A stretch of DNA of 64,000 bases from Jutongia huaianensis (GCF_014384985.1 NZ_JACRSX010000001.1:1-64000); one strand, 5' to 3'. Positions 42,444-51,741 are shown, counted from the stretch's first letter. The notes: generated by a model from the letters alone, not told the origin. Numbers and translations: made by a program.

Positions 42444-43297
42444 TTTTTTTCTCCCTTCGTGTTATCATTTTTATTTATTTTGCAAAGAATAATCGTCACA
42501 TTATCCCTTCCTCCATATTGAAGTGTTCTTTCCATCAGTATCTGTACTTTTTCACGGACAGATTTCTTTCCCGATAAGACTTCGTGAATTTCCACCTCCG
42601 GCACCATATCTGTCAAGCCATCGCTGCAAAGTAAAAACTGATCTTCGTCCCGAAGCTCCATCTGTTGTACATACGGTTCCAGACGCATTTCCTCCGTGTC
42701 TATACCAAGAAACTGTGTCAATCCCGGTTTCCTCTGAATCCCCTGCTGCCTGAGCAGTTCTTCATCAGTATGGGGTACTGAGATTCGATCCAGTTCCCCA
42801 TCCCTCTGCAAATACATCGGACTGTCTCCCAGATCAGCAATCAATGCCTCGTCTCTTCGCAAAAACAAAACTGTTGCGGTAGAGCCAATCAATCGATACT
42901 GGTTTTCTCTGGCTTTCTCATATACTGTCTGACTAACGTGATTCAGCATTTCCCCGACATCATTCTCAGAGGGCATTTGGTCTGATTCCCTCCACTGCCG
43001 TACATACACTTCAAACGTCTTCGCACTGGTATAAGATGCCAGATCTCCGGCACTTTCTCCTCCCATACCATCAAAAACAGCAAGCACCTGTGTCTTGTCC
43101 ATTTCGAACTTCCACGAAACCACCTCGCTTTTCTCATTGTGAGACAATGGCAGACAGGCTCCATGAAAATAATAATTGTCTTCATTTTCACTTCGCCGCA
43201 GTCCCACATTCGTTACAGCTGCCGTTTCTGCATAAAAGGTGATTTTCTCAACATTATTTTTATGAAAAAAGCCTTTCATATTTTCCCATAGCCGCAT
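42440..43297 (-). CDS. PP2C-family protein phosphatase
   Basis: 285 residues from the ATG at 43295-43297 (GGGGAGG upstream). Core motifs RRSENEDNYYF, VLAVFDGMGGESAGDLAS, IADLGDSPMYL, LLCSDGLTDMV and GGRDNVTIILC contain the metal-binding Asp residues. No membrane span. It resembles Stp/PppA-type phosphatases that pair with Hanks kinases. It lies 58 bases after the cytoplasmic kinase gene, so the kinase/phosphatase pair is probably made together. The coding end overlaps the following secreted-protein gene. Confidence 0.92.
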   Translation of the reverse strand: MRLWENMKGFFHKNNVEKITFYAETAAVTNVGLRRSENEDNYYFHGACLPLSHNEKSEVVSWKFEMDKTQVLAVFDGMGGESAGDLASYTSAKTFEVYVRQWRESDQMPSENDVGEMLNHVSQTVYEKARENQYRLIGSTATVLFLRRDEALIADLGDSPMYLQRDGELDRISVPHTDEELLRQQGIQRKPGLTQFLGIDTEEMRLEPYVQQMELRDEDQFLLCSDGLTDMVPEVEIHEVLSGKKSVREKVQILMERTLQYGGRDNVTIILCKINKNDNTKGEKK

Positions 43298-43355
43298 ATG
43301 CCGCCTCCCCTCTGTCATCACTTTATGTTTTCCTCCTAAATGTATCCTGTTCCTT

Positions 43356-44957
43356 TTATTTGCGAAAATGCATCATAAACTGTTGCCACGCCCCAGACTT
43401 TTCTTGCTGTTCCCTGCCTGAGAATGATCCGGAATCCTCTCCCGATATGTCTCCGGCAATTTTTTTAATATTAACTTTTCTTCGTTCTTCATCCACAAAA
43501 ATCGGCTCGTCTTTCCAGTCAATCGGAGATTGTTTATGGAGTTTTGAGGCAGACCCCTCTCCGGATGACAACTCTTTTCCTTCCAGCTTCTTCTCTTTCT
43601 CCGATTCTTTCTTTTCCTGCTTATTTGGTTCTGCAATCTGCTTTTTTTTCTCAGAAAACCGTGAGGCAAAGCCAAAGGCCGCATATGTTTTTTCATCTGC
43701 AAATTCACTTAACGACATAGAGGAGGCATTGACCTTTCCCGTCCCCTGACATTCCGGGCAGGTCTGCGGCATATAAGTCATTCCTGACTCTGTTTTGCCT
43801 CTTACCTGAATCACTCCTTTGCCTCCACATCTCGGACAAATTCTCACCTGCGCCATCTCAGGAGTATTTTGTTCCTCTTCTTCTACCGTTTCCTGCCGTG
43901 GCTGGATTTCCTTCCGGCTTTCTGCCCGGTCTTCTTTCGGTATTTCAGGGGGTACAACATCCCTGTAATCCTCTGCCGGCTTTTTCTCCGGCGGCTCTTC
44001 TATTTCCGCCGCCTTGTCTTTTTTCCCCTTCGTCACAATATCTTCCAGTTCCGGAGAATCCACATATTTTTCCAGATCCTTTTGCAACTCTCTTGCTGTC
44101 TGATAACGCATCTCTTTATCGTATGCACATGCTTTGAGCACAATATCCGATAACCCCTCCGGTATATTCTGAATTGGTGGGATCTTTTTACCCGACAACC
44201 GCTGAAATGTTGCTTTCTGATCGTCGGTATATCGGATGGGCTCCGGCCACAAAGGCATAAACGGAAAGCGACAGCGGTTAAACATCCGGTACAGCAATAT
44301 TCCCAACGAATAAATATCCACTCTGGCATCATATGGCTCTCCCCGGTATACTTCCGGCGCCATATACATATTGGTTCCTTTCTGGGACATTGCAGAAAGG
44401 CTGCTTCCAAGCTGTTTTGCAATGCCAAAGTCCCCCAGCTTAAAAGACCCAAAGGAATTGACAAAAATATTATCCGTTTTTACATCCCTGTGAACCACTC
44501 CGGCAATGGCACAGTTCTTTAACGCTTCACAGATATCCAGGCCCAGTTTTACCACTTCCCGACCGGTCATAGGATGTTTTTCCAGATAGCTTTGCAAATC
44601 GGTCAAAAGCTCCATGCGAATAAAAATTTCCCATTTGATCGGCTCTTTCCGGACTACTTTATAATCTTCGATTCCCACAATAACATTAGCGGATTTCATG
44701 GATTCCATAATCTGAATCTCCGACATCAGATTATGAATCATATCCTCATAAAAAGTTTGTATCGAATTCTCATCCATATCCGATTGCTGAAGATCCCGTA
44801 CCTCTGACGGATCTTTAGGAATCTCGATCACCTTGATCGCCGCATAGGATACGTTCCCATATACCTCTTTTTTTGCCTTATATACTTCGCCGAAGGTTCC
44901 CTTTCCCAAAAGCTCCTCTGCCTGCCACTCCGGCCATTGTTCCTGTATCTTGTCCAT
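43356..44957 (-). CDS. cytoplasmic Ser/Thr kinase with DnaJ-type zinc finger
   Basis: 533 residues. The kinase has G-loop GKGTFGEV (18-25), Lys42 in AAIKVIE, HRD 156-158 (VVHRDVKTDN), DFG 176-178 and APE 200-202, all intact. An acidic linker follows, then a zinc finger of two CxxC(G/Q)xG units (CPRCGGKG at 374 and CPECQGTGKV at 400) as in DnaJ. A Lys/Glu-rich tail closes the protein. No membrane span is visible. EssB of type VIIb systems has a pseudokinase fold, but this protein keeps its catalytic residues and lacks the EssB membrane part, so I do not call it EssB. Confidence 0.88.
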   Translation of the reverse strand: MDKIQEQWPEWQAEELLGKGTFGEVYKAKKEVYGNVSYAAIKVIEIPKDPSEVRDLQQSDMDENSIQTFYEDMIHNLMSEIQIMESMKSANVIVGIEDYKVVRKEPIKWEIFIRMELLTDLQSYLEKHPMTGREVVKLGLDICEALKNCAIAGVVHRDVKTDNIFVNSFGSFKLGDFGIAKQLGSSLSAMSQKGTNMYMAPEVYRGEPYDARVDIYSLGILLYRMFNRCRFPFMPLWPEPIRYTDDQKATFQRLSGKKIPPIQNIPEGLSDIVLKACAYDKEMRYQTARELQKDLEKYVDSPELEDIVTKGKKDKAAEIEEPPEKKPAEDYRDVVPPEIPKEDRAESRKEIQPRQETVEEEEQNTPEMAQVRICPRCGGKGVIQVRGKTESGMTYMPQTCPECQGTGKVNASSMSLSEFADEKTYAAFGFASRFSEKKKQIAEPNKQEKKESEKEKKLEGKELSSGEGSASKLHKQSPIDWKDEPIFVDEERRKVNIKKIAGDISGEDSGSFSGREQQEKSGAWQQFMMHFRK

Positions 44958-44980
44958 AACCGTCTATCCTTTCCAAAAAT

Positions 44981-45232
44981 CTAACAAAACAGCATATGTT
45001 CACCATTTCGTACACCATATTCCTGCAATGTCATATTTTGTTTCAACAATATATTTTTATCAACGGAACATAAAAATTCCTGTCCCGAAGAAATGTATTT
45101 ATGATCTGAAACCTCTTCTATCATTTGTCCGATCAGCTCTATCACAGTTCCGATAGGTAAAAAATTCGGAATAAACATATCGTAATTTTTTTCCAATGCC
45201 GGAATATAAATATTTACCAATAATTTATCCAT
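44981..45232 (-). CDS. EsaB/YukD-like ubiquitin-fold protein
   Basis: 83 residues from the ATG at 45230-45232. It starts MDKLLVNIYIPALEKNYDMF and ends MTLQEYGVRNGEHMLFC. A beta-grasp-like pattern, small size, and position directly after essC fit the EsaB/YukD component of type VIIb secretion systems. Sequence identity to YukD is not obvious, so the assignment rests partly on context. Confidence 0.75.
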   Translation of the reverse strand: MDKLLVNIYIPALEKNYDMFIPNFLPIGTVIELIGQMIEEVSDHKYISSGQEFLCSVDKNILLKQNMTLQEYGVRNGEHMLFC

Positions 45233-45268
45233 AGTTAAACCCTTGCCTTTCCTCCATTGCACAATAGA

Positions 45269-48200
45269 CTAGATAATCGGCTTCTCATCCGCGTCACAAG
45301 GAGCAGCCGCCAGTTCTCCCAGTGGCATCACCATAGAATACAATGTATTTCTGTAGTACATCAGCATTTTATTATCGTCCTTCGGATCATTTTGCGTCTC
45401 TTTGTCATAACCGGCCGATAAAGGAACCAGATTCTGGCTCTTATAATTTCCACCAAATAACAGCGTAAATTTATCTTTATTGTAGCTTTCCTGCAATCCG
45501 GCCAAGGCCTGCCTTATTTCTGCCCTTTGACGTTCCTTCTCCTCATCCTGCTCCTCTTCATCAGCTTTACCATTCGGAAACATCTTTTGATTTCTCTTTT
45601 CCTCATCATCACTGTAAAAGCCTGCAATAAAATACACATTAAAACCAACGCACATTTCAAAATACTGTGCCAGAAAAGCAGCATTTTCCACATCAACATT
45701 TAACGCAAAATCCATGTAAGACTCTATGAAAACCACAACCGGTTTTGTCTGCTGCCGCACATATTTTCTCCACCGGTTTACATTTTCCTGCTGTGCCCAG
45801 TCTGTAATCTTTTCCTTTTCACAATATTCGTTTCTGTACTGTTTATTGGACATCACAAGCTGCTGCAGCCGATCCATAAGCTGTTTCACTCCATCCTCTT
45901 TCAGGTCGTAAATATCATCAACCGTCTCCCGAATGTCCTCCCTGCCACTCCAGACACTATTTTCCTTTTGCGGGATCAGTATAATTTCTGCTTTCTCCCG
46001 TTTCATGGCATAAATAAAGTTGTTAAAGATCTGCCTCGTTCTCCGGGTATTTCCGAAATACAACGAACACGAATACATCTGCTGCAACGGAATTGCCACT
46101 TTTTTGTTGTCCAGAGAATATCCTAACGGTATTCTCTCATGTTCAAAGGAAGTACAGAATTCCTCGTATTCCTGTTCTTCATCAATGACCTCCAGCCCCT
46201 TGGCTGCACCGAAGGACGCATCTCTCTGTGCAATGCCCTTCAAAGCCCCCTTAATGCGCTCCATACGATCCACCTCATTGACATCATCAAACGGAAGTGC
46301 TGCCTGGAACTCATAGCACTCCCCATCCAATACACAAATACCTCTTCCTAAAATATCCGCCGGCTCATAACGGCAACGGCAGTCCAGAATATCAGAATAT
46401 ACATAACGGTCTCTCGCTCGCAGCACGTATTTTGAATTGGATAATCGTCTCGGCTTTGACGGACAATCGTTAATCTGGTTGATCGTAAAGATCACACGTA
46501 CACCATAGCTGACTCCATTGCTCATAAAATCGCTGATCTTCGAAATATATTCACTTTTATCCCGAAACTCATCAAATCCTAAAATATTATCAATCACAAG
46601 AAGTACCACCGGTATTTTTTCAATCTTACGATAGGCCTGAATCGTGCTGACATTGACTTTTGCAAATTTATCCCGTCGATCCCGAATAATATTTTCAATA
46701 ATATCAAAAACCTGTACAATTTTTTCTTCGCTCTCGTCCGTCAAAACTTCTCCACAGTGAGGAACCTCACGATAGATTGACAGATTTCGGCTGGAAAAAT
46801 CAAGAATATAAAAATTCAGTTCCTCCGGTGAATTATTTGCTACCAGATCAAACAGCATAGTCTGGATAAAATTAGTTTTTCCACTTCCTGTTTCACCCAC
46901 CAGCATAAGATTTCCCGTATTCATCAGATCAATCTGCAACGGAAACTGTGACTGTCTGCCCGGAGCATCTACCACTCCCGTAACGGCCTGCAGCTTTCCT
47001 TTCCTGTCTCCCATCTCATACTGCTCCTGTATATCCTTGAGACTGATATGGGCACCCAGCGCATCCTTCCACAGCTGTCTCGGCTCGATCTGTTCCTTCC
47101 TTGCAAGCTCTGAAATAGCATTTACCACTGTTACAATCTGCTTTTCACCGGAAATGTTCTTTTTCACCGCCGGTTTTTTCTTCACAATGGACTGTCCTAC
47201 CGAATCCAAAAGAAGCAGTTCTTCATCTTTCTGAACCACGACTTCATCCTGCGGCTCGTAATCTGCCCCACACCATGCTGACTGACCCAGCGCAAAATAT
47301 TCATTGTAACCCACCTGCAGATAAAAACGTCCGGTGTCCTTTAATTCTGCCGCCTCCGGACGTTTCAGCATTTCAAAGCTGTCGGAACGATCCTGTACAC
47401 GGAGACACACACGGAATTTCGTATTACTCCAGATCTGATCATCCACAACACCGGATGGCTTCTGCGTTGCCAGGATCAAATGCACACCAAGGCTTCGCCC
47501 AATGCGGGCTGCACTGATCAACTGGTCCATAAATTCGGGCTCCTGTTTTTTCAGCTCTGCAAACTCATCGGATATAATAAACAAATGCGGCAAAGGTTCT
47601 TTCACTTTCTGCTCCCTGTAAAGCTTCTGATATGTATAAATATCCATTGTGCCTTCATTTGTGGCACTTTTTACTTCATTAAAAATCCTCTGACGACGCT
47701 TCAATTCACTCTGAATAGAGACAAGTGACCGTTGAATAGATGCTCCATCCAGATTAGTGATAGTTCCTACCAGATGTGGCAGATGGATCCCTCTTTTTTC
47801 ATCCTCAAAAGCACCGGTCAGACCGCCGCCCTTGTAATCAATCAGAATAAACGCAACTTCATCCGGGTGAAAATTCACTGCCATTGATAAAATGTATGTA
47901 ATAATAAATTCACTCTTTCCGGATCCTGTCATACCGGCCACTAATCCATGTGGTCCCTGATATTTTTCATGAAGATCCAGACAGAATAAGCTGCCATCTG
48001 TACTGATTCCAACCGGTGTTGCCAGAGATTTCACCGGATTATTTTCTTTCCAGCGATTTGCTGAAACCAGATGCTCAATTCTTCCTACATCAAACATTTC
48101 CAGAAAGGTAATCATTTTAGGCAGGGCATATGCCTGAGACACCATACGCAAATTTGTATTAGCCAGCTTTTCCATGCTTTTTCTGCCCAAAATATCCTGA

Positions 48201-50089
48201 TACTGATCCAGCTTAAATGTAATATTGTTTTTGTCCACTTCCCGCAGATTAATAATGGAATGTTCTCCATTTTCCTTCAGATCAAAGATTAAAGAACACT
48301 CCTTCGGAAGCTCATCAAATACCGTCATCACAGAAACGCCGCGGTTCTTTTCCTCTTTCATTACTTCCTTCAGGAATTCCATACTGTCAAACAGCTTTTT
48401 GTCCAAAGCAATGATCATATAATATGCTCTTTCCTTCAGAACGTCCTTCAAGTCCACATCCCGTTCCTTCTTTTCCCCGATTTCCTTTTTCAGATATTCT
48501 GCTACCTGATATGCGTCATTCATATCGCATGCCAGATAACGAAAATCCTTCTGATCATTCCAGAAATGCGGCAGATACCGCACAAACTGTAACGCACCCA
48601 CTTCCTTCTCATTGCCGATCAATACGATTTTCAATTCATCGTAGCTATGCATCATAACAATCTGCATAATGAAATTCCGCACAAACTCCAAAGCAGTTTT
48701 TCGTTTTCCCAACACACCACTGACATAGTTTTCACAAAACGATACCATAACCGGCACATTGGTCAGCATTCTCGGTGCATCTGCCAATTCATACATTTTC
48801 TTTACCATGGCATCGGTATCAATTTCAAAGCCATGCTTCGGGTAATCCAGATTTGCTAACATCGGATAATCCCCATAACCCATACGGATCGTCATAAAAT
48901 CATCATCAACACTACGGCGTTCCCAAAGTCTTTTTCCCTTTTCCGCAAACTCCAGTGTATCTGACAAATTCGGATAATTGTTTTCTAATGCCTCCTGCTC
49001 CTGCAAAATCTCACTTTTAATCTCCTGTTTTTTATTCACGAGATATTCCGTATATTTTTGTTCTCTGCGCTCCTCATATTCCTTGCGCTGCTTATCCGTG
49101 TACTTCTGTGTTAATACCGGAAATAAAACAGAACTGAACATGGAAACCATATTACCTGCCAGCATAGAAGCTCCACTCATTACCATCGAACCGCCCATTC
49201 GAAGTAAAAGAGGAATATTATTTCCATTCAAAGAAAGAGGCGGGGCCTCCAGCATAATATCCTGTTGTGCTATCGCCATTCGATGACGGGGATAACGGTT
49301 AAAAAATTCCGGATGATACTCCATAATCATATCTCTGCCCTCATCCGAAAAATTAATATGCTGTGCAGAAATCAGTTTTTCCGAATTGATCTTTACATCC
49401 TTCATGTCCGAATTGATACTAAGATAATTTATTCCTACAATAATCCGTAATCCAAAAATATAAATAATATCTCCTGCTTTTAACGCAGCTTTATCAATGC
49501 GGGTTCCATTGACAAAAACTCCATTTGTACTGTTTTCATCCTGTATAAAAAGCTTTTCATTTTCCCAGAATAATACAGCATGATGCTTTGATGCCAGCTT
49601 ATTATAAAAGATAATATCGTTTTCCAACGCCCGTCCAATATGAATCTCTTCGTGCTTCATCATCATATAATTATGGAAAACCGTGTTTGCTTTTGTGATA
49701 TCTTCTGCAAAAACGATGCACATACTCACATCATTCTCCGCATAGATAAAACTCCTGTCCTGGATAAGAACATCGGATCTTCTCTGTCCATCTGCTGCCA
49801 TCAGACCTGCACTGCCAACACTGCATAAAAACCAAAAACCATTTCTGGCTTCTATATATAGATCACTGCTGATTTCATTCTCCGCAATTCCCGTAAATTT
49901 AAATCTGCCTTCCGGCTTATTTGGCAGCCATAAAGAATGTATCCTTCCCTCCTTCTCGATCAAAGATACTCTCATTCCCTGTGTCTCCACATTTTTTTCT
50001 TTCATTACATTTGCTATTTCTATTGCCTCATCCATTACCCTTGATTTTCCATCATAGGTATCGTATTGACGATTCTCTAAATCGGACAT
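45269..50089 (-). CDS. essC: type VII secretion ATPase EssC with FHA domain
   Basis: 1606 residues. The N-terminus has an FHA-type fold, clearest at 148-215 (IHIGRALENDIIFYNKLASK, then STNGVFVNG). Two hydrophobic segments near 285-320 follow. FtsK/SpoIIIE ATPase domain 1 has GMTGSGKSEF (about 717), LIDYKGGGL and LFIISDEFAEL (about 838). Domain 2 has GETGSGKTNF (about 1064) and VVLLVIDNI. The third domain has FGNTRRTRQIF in place of a Walker A, so it looks degenerate. This is the YukBA/EssC order. It is the motor and substrate receptor of the locus. The FHA domain could read phospho-Thr made by the kinases encoded downstream. Confidence 0.95.
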   Translation of the reverse strand: MSDLENRQYDTYDGKSRVMDEAIEIANVMKEKNVETQGMRVSLIEKEGRIHSLWLPNKPEGRFKFTGIAENEISSDLYIEARNGFWFLCSVGSAGLMAADGQRRSDVLIQDRSFIYAENDVSMCIVFAEDITKANTVFHNYMMMKHEEIHIGRALENDIIFYNKLASKHHAVLFWENEKLFIQDENSTNGVFVNGTRIDKAALKAGDIIYIFGLRIIVGINYLSINSDMKDVKINSEKLISAQHINFSDEGRDMIMEYHPEFFNRYPRHRMAIAQQDIMLEAPPLSLNGNNIPLLLRMGGSMVMSGASMLAGNMVSMFSSVLFPVLTQKYTDKQRKEYEERREQKYTEYLVNKKQEIKSEILQEQEALENNYPNLSDTLEFAEKGKRLWERRSVDDDFMTIRMGYGDYPMLANLDYPKHGFEIDTDAMVKKMYELADAPRMLTNVPVMVSFCENYVSGVLGKRKTALEFVRNFIMQIVMMHSYDELKIVLIGNEKEVGALQFVRYLPHFWNDQKDFRYLACDMNDAYQVAEYLKKEIGEKKERDVDLKDVLKERAYYMIIALDKKLFDSMEFLKEVMKEEKNRGVSVMTVFDELPKECSLIFDLKENGEHSIINLREVDKNNITFKLDQYQDILGRKSMEKLANTNLRMVSQAYALPKMITFLEMFDVGRIEHLVSANRWKENNPVKSLATPVGISTDGSLFCLDLHEKYQGPHGLVAGMTGSGKSEFIITYILSMAVNFHPDEVAFILIDYKGGGLTGAFEDEKRGIHLPHLVGTITNLDGASIQRSLVSIQSELKRRQRIFNEVKSATNEGTMDIYTYQKLYREQKVKEPLPHLFIISDEFAELKKQEPEFMDQLISAARIGRSLGVHLILATQKPSGVVDDQIWSNTKFRVCLRVQDRSDSFEMLKRPEAAELKDTGRFYLQVGYNEYFALGQSAWCGADYEPQDEVVVQKDEELLLLDSVGQSIVKKKPAVKKNISGEKQIVTVVNAISELARKEQIEPRQLWKDALGAHISLKDIQEQYEMGDRKGKLQAVTGVVDAPGRQSQFPLQIDLMNTGNLMLVGETGSGKTNFIQTMLFDLVANNSPEELNFYILDFSSRNLSIYREVPHCGEVLTDESEEKIVQVFDIIENIIRDRRDKFAKVNVSTIQAYRKIEKIPVVLLVIDNILGFDEFRDKSEYISKISDFMSNGVSYGVRVIFTINQINDCPSKPRRLSNSKYVLRARDRYVYSDILDCRCRYEPADILGRGICVLDGECYEFQAALPFDDVNEVDRMERIKGALKGIAQRDASFGAAKGLEVIDEEQEYEEFCTSFEHERIPLGYSLDNKKVAIPLQQMYSCSLYFGNTRRTRQIFNNFIYAMKREKAEIILIPQKENSVWSGREDIRETVDDIYDLKEDGVKQLMDRLQQLVMSNKQYRNEYCEKEKITDWAQQENVNRWRKYVRQQTKPVVVFIESYMDFALNVDVENAAFLAQYFEMCVGFNVYFIAGFYSDDEEKRNQKMFPNGKADEEEQDEEKERQRAEIRQALAGLQESYNKDKFTLLFGGNYKSQNLVPLSAGYDKETQNDPKDDNKMLMYYRNTLYSMVMPLGELAAAPCDADEKPII

Positions 50090-50205
50090 TTTTTATCTCC
50101 TTGTGTTTTGCCTCTTTTCCACAAAAGGGCAGAGAATACAGACAGAGAATTTATAATCAAATCTCCGGCTGTTATTCTCTCCCCTTCATTTTCTTCCCAC
50201 ACCCA

Positions 50206-50511
50206 TTAAATTCCATTAATACCGGCTGCTTCCGCCAACGCCTCTTCATACTTTTTCTGTATTTTCCGGTCTGTGCTCTGCCAGTTCTGTCTGGATTGTT
50301 CCATTGCCTCTTTTGTTTTTTGCAGGCTATCTTCCAGCTTCCTCAACCGTTTTAGGAGCTCTTCCATTCGCATTTTCGGCACACCGGCTGCAGATATGTA
50401 TTCTTTTTTGACCTGTTGACGCAGCTTTTTGATCTCGTAATATTCCATATCCAACTCCTCAATAACCTTCTGCATCCAGGTATCCCGATAAATAATTATG
50501 TCTTCTGCCAT
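50206..50511 (-). CDS. small helical protein, possible type VII substrate or chaperone
   Basis: 101 residues, two helices with coiled-coil character (MEELLKRLRKLEDSLQKTKE). It ends NWQSTDRKIQKKYEEALAEA and AGINGI. The end KKYEEA-x-A-x-A is shared with the 109-residue neighbour. Size, helical makeup and position before essC fit WXG100-like partners, but no WxG turn is present. CAGGAG precedes the start. It lies 17 bases after the neighbour. Confidence 0.65.
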   Translation of the reverse strand: MAEDIIIYRDTWMQKVIEELDMEYYEIKKLRQQVKKEYISAAGVPKMRMEELLKRLRKLEDSLQKTKEAMEQSRQNWQSTDRKIQKKYEEALAEAAGINGI

Positions 50512-50528
50512 AATTTGTTACTCCTGAA

Positions 50529-50858
50529 TTAGTTGAAAATATTTTTTGCTTTTGCAGTTGCCTCTTCATATTTCTTAGAAGCATCTTCATTCCAGCTTCC
50601 CATGCTGTCAATATACTGCTGTATTTTTTCTTTCTGCTTCTGAACCTTTTCCAATGTTGTCTTTACATTTTGTTCATTCTGCTGCAAAGCCTCTAATGCC
50701 TTTTCAGCTGCAGGACCTGTATATGCAGAGGATAATTTATTCTTTAAATTCTGCAGTCGGCTGAGACACTCCTGTAATTCGCTGATCTTCTCTCCTAACT
50801 TATTAATCGTCTCTCTATATTTCTCCTCAGATACCTTAATTCTAAGTGTACTTGCCAT
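50529..50858 (-). CDS. WXG100-like protein (YxG variant), putative type VII substrate
   Basis: 109 residues forming a helical hairpin. The turn reads LSSAYTGPAAEKALEALQQ, which matches the WXG100 pattern with Tyr in place of Trp (Y-T-G). The second helix carries heptads (EKVQKQKEKIQQYIDSM), and the tail reads SWNEDASKKYEEATAKAKNI. The tail resembles that of the next protein and may be an export signal. It lies 34 bases after the 98-residue protein and is likely co-transcribed. Confidence 0.7.
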   Translation of the reverse strand: MASTLRIKVSEEKYRETINKLGEKISELQECLSRLQNLKNKLSSAYTGPAAEKALEALQQNEQNVKTTLEKVQKQKEKIQQYIDSMGSWNEDASKKYEEATAKAKNIFN

Positions 50859-50892
50859 AATTCAATATCTCCCTTCAATATTTTTATCTTAA

Positions 50893-51195
50893 TTAATCTA
50901 AACTCAGAGTATTTGCACCTTCCCGGTCTCTGTTTTCAATTTCTTCTTTGGTCTGTTTTAAAATCTCGAAAAATCCCAATGCAACCTCGATCAGGGCTTT
51001 CACTACTTCTCCCAGCTTTGTCACAAGATTATCCAGCTTTTCAGCCATTTCGCCCTCTGATGCCGCATTTAATGCTCTTAAAATAACTTCTACGTCCTTC
51101 ATAATCTCATCTACAGTATCTGTAACTTCCTGTCCACTTCTGACAATGTCATTTACTTCTCCCAGTGTCATAACTACTTCGCCTATTGCTCCCAT
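50893..51195 (-). CDS. small helical protein of the type VII-like locus
   Basis: 100 residues from the ATG at 51193-51195 (AAAGGAGATAAG upstream). It is acidic and helical throughout, with an Ala/Leu/Val-rich second half (LVTKLGEVVKALIEVALGFF) that could be amphipathic or membrane-touching. It ends NRDREGANTLSLD. I do not recognise the family. It sits between two other small helical genes before essC, so a substrate or chaperone role is plausible. Confidence 0.6.
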   Translation of the reverse strand: MGAIGEVVMTLGEVNDIVRSGQEVTDTVDEIMKDVEVILRALNAASEGEMAEKLDNLVTKLGEVVKALIEVALGFFEILKQTKEEIENRDREGANTLSLD

Positions 51196-51223
51196 AATTC
51201 TTATCTCCTTTCGTGTCTCTTCA

Positions 51224-51406
51224 TTACTGATAAACGGTTCGAATATCATCTTTGATTTCTTTTATCATTTTCAATTGTTTTTTTCGTACTTCCCGATATG
51301 CTTTTTCCATGTTGCCACCAAGGTTTGTTGAAATTTCTTCCATTTCCTCCCTCACCCTGTTCTGCAGATCATTAAGCTTCCATTCACACTCATTCTGCCA
51401 GTTCAT
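51224..51406 (-). CDS. small helical protein, first gene of the type VII-like locus
   Basis: 60 residues from the ATG at 51404-51406. An ATG at 51439 would give 71 residues, but a strong AAGGAGGG lies between the two starts. The sequence is charged and coiled-coil-like (DLQNRVREEMEEISTNLGGN), ending KEIKDDIRTVYQ. LGGN might form a turn in a helical hairpin. Family not recognised. Confidence 0.55.
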   Translation of the reverse strand: MNWQNECEWKLNDLQNRVREEMEEISTNLGGNMEKAYREVRKKQLKMIKEIKDDIRTVYQ

Positions 51407-51616
51407 CTCCGGTACTGCTCCCTCCTTTCTTACTCTCATAAAATACGTCCAAAAAAACAACTGTATTATGATCTTCCATATATTTCAGACCCATAACTTT
51501 CGTTACATATAAAATATTATCACAGGCACTTCCTTGAAACCTTTCCGTTTTTTTCACTTTTTCTCTTTTTTCCGCCTTTCCTCTGACACCATTTTCTTTC
51601 ACTTACAATAACAAAG

Positions 51617-51655
51617 ACCGTCCAAGTGCCGTATTTATCGGCCTTTAGACGGTCC
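51617..51655 (-). other. nested hairpin in the leader of the type VII-like locus
   Basis: Outer arms GACCGTC/GACGGTC (51617-51623, 51649-51655) enclose inner arms GCCG/CGGC (51629-51632, 51640-51643). On the minus strand TTTGTTATTG follows, not a strong T-run. The stretch 51407-51818 has no other gene. It holds this hairpin, an AT-rich promoter-like part, and the end of the upstream 64-residue gene. Confidence 0.55.
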
Positions 51656-51698
51656 TATATCATCTACTCCACCATATTACCATTTACAAAAAATATAT

Positions 51699-51741
51699 TT
51701 TATAGAAATATTGCACAATTTTTCTAATTAAAATATGTCAA
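51699..51741 (-). promoter_or_regulatory. putative promoter of the type VII-like locus
   Basis: An AT-rich stretch with TTGACA (51736-51741) and TATAAA (51699-51704). These two are too far apart to form one promoter. TTAGAA, 17 bases before TATAAA, is a better-spaced -35. The leader to the first start codon would be about 290 bases. Confidence 0.35.

Noticed and set aside
43356..44957. Kinase as the EssB (YukC) component of the secretion system
   Set aside because: EssB has a pseudokinase fold and a membrane span. This protein keeps Lys, HRD and DFG residues, has a zinc finger and shows no membrane span.
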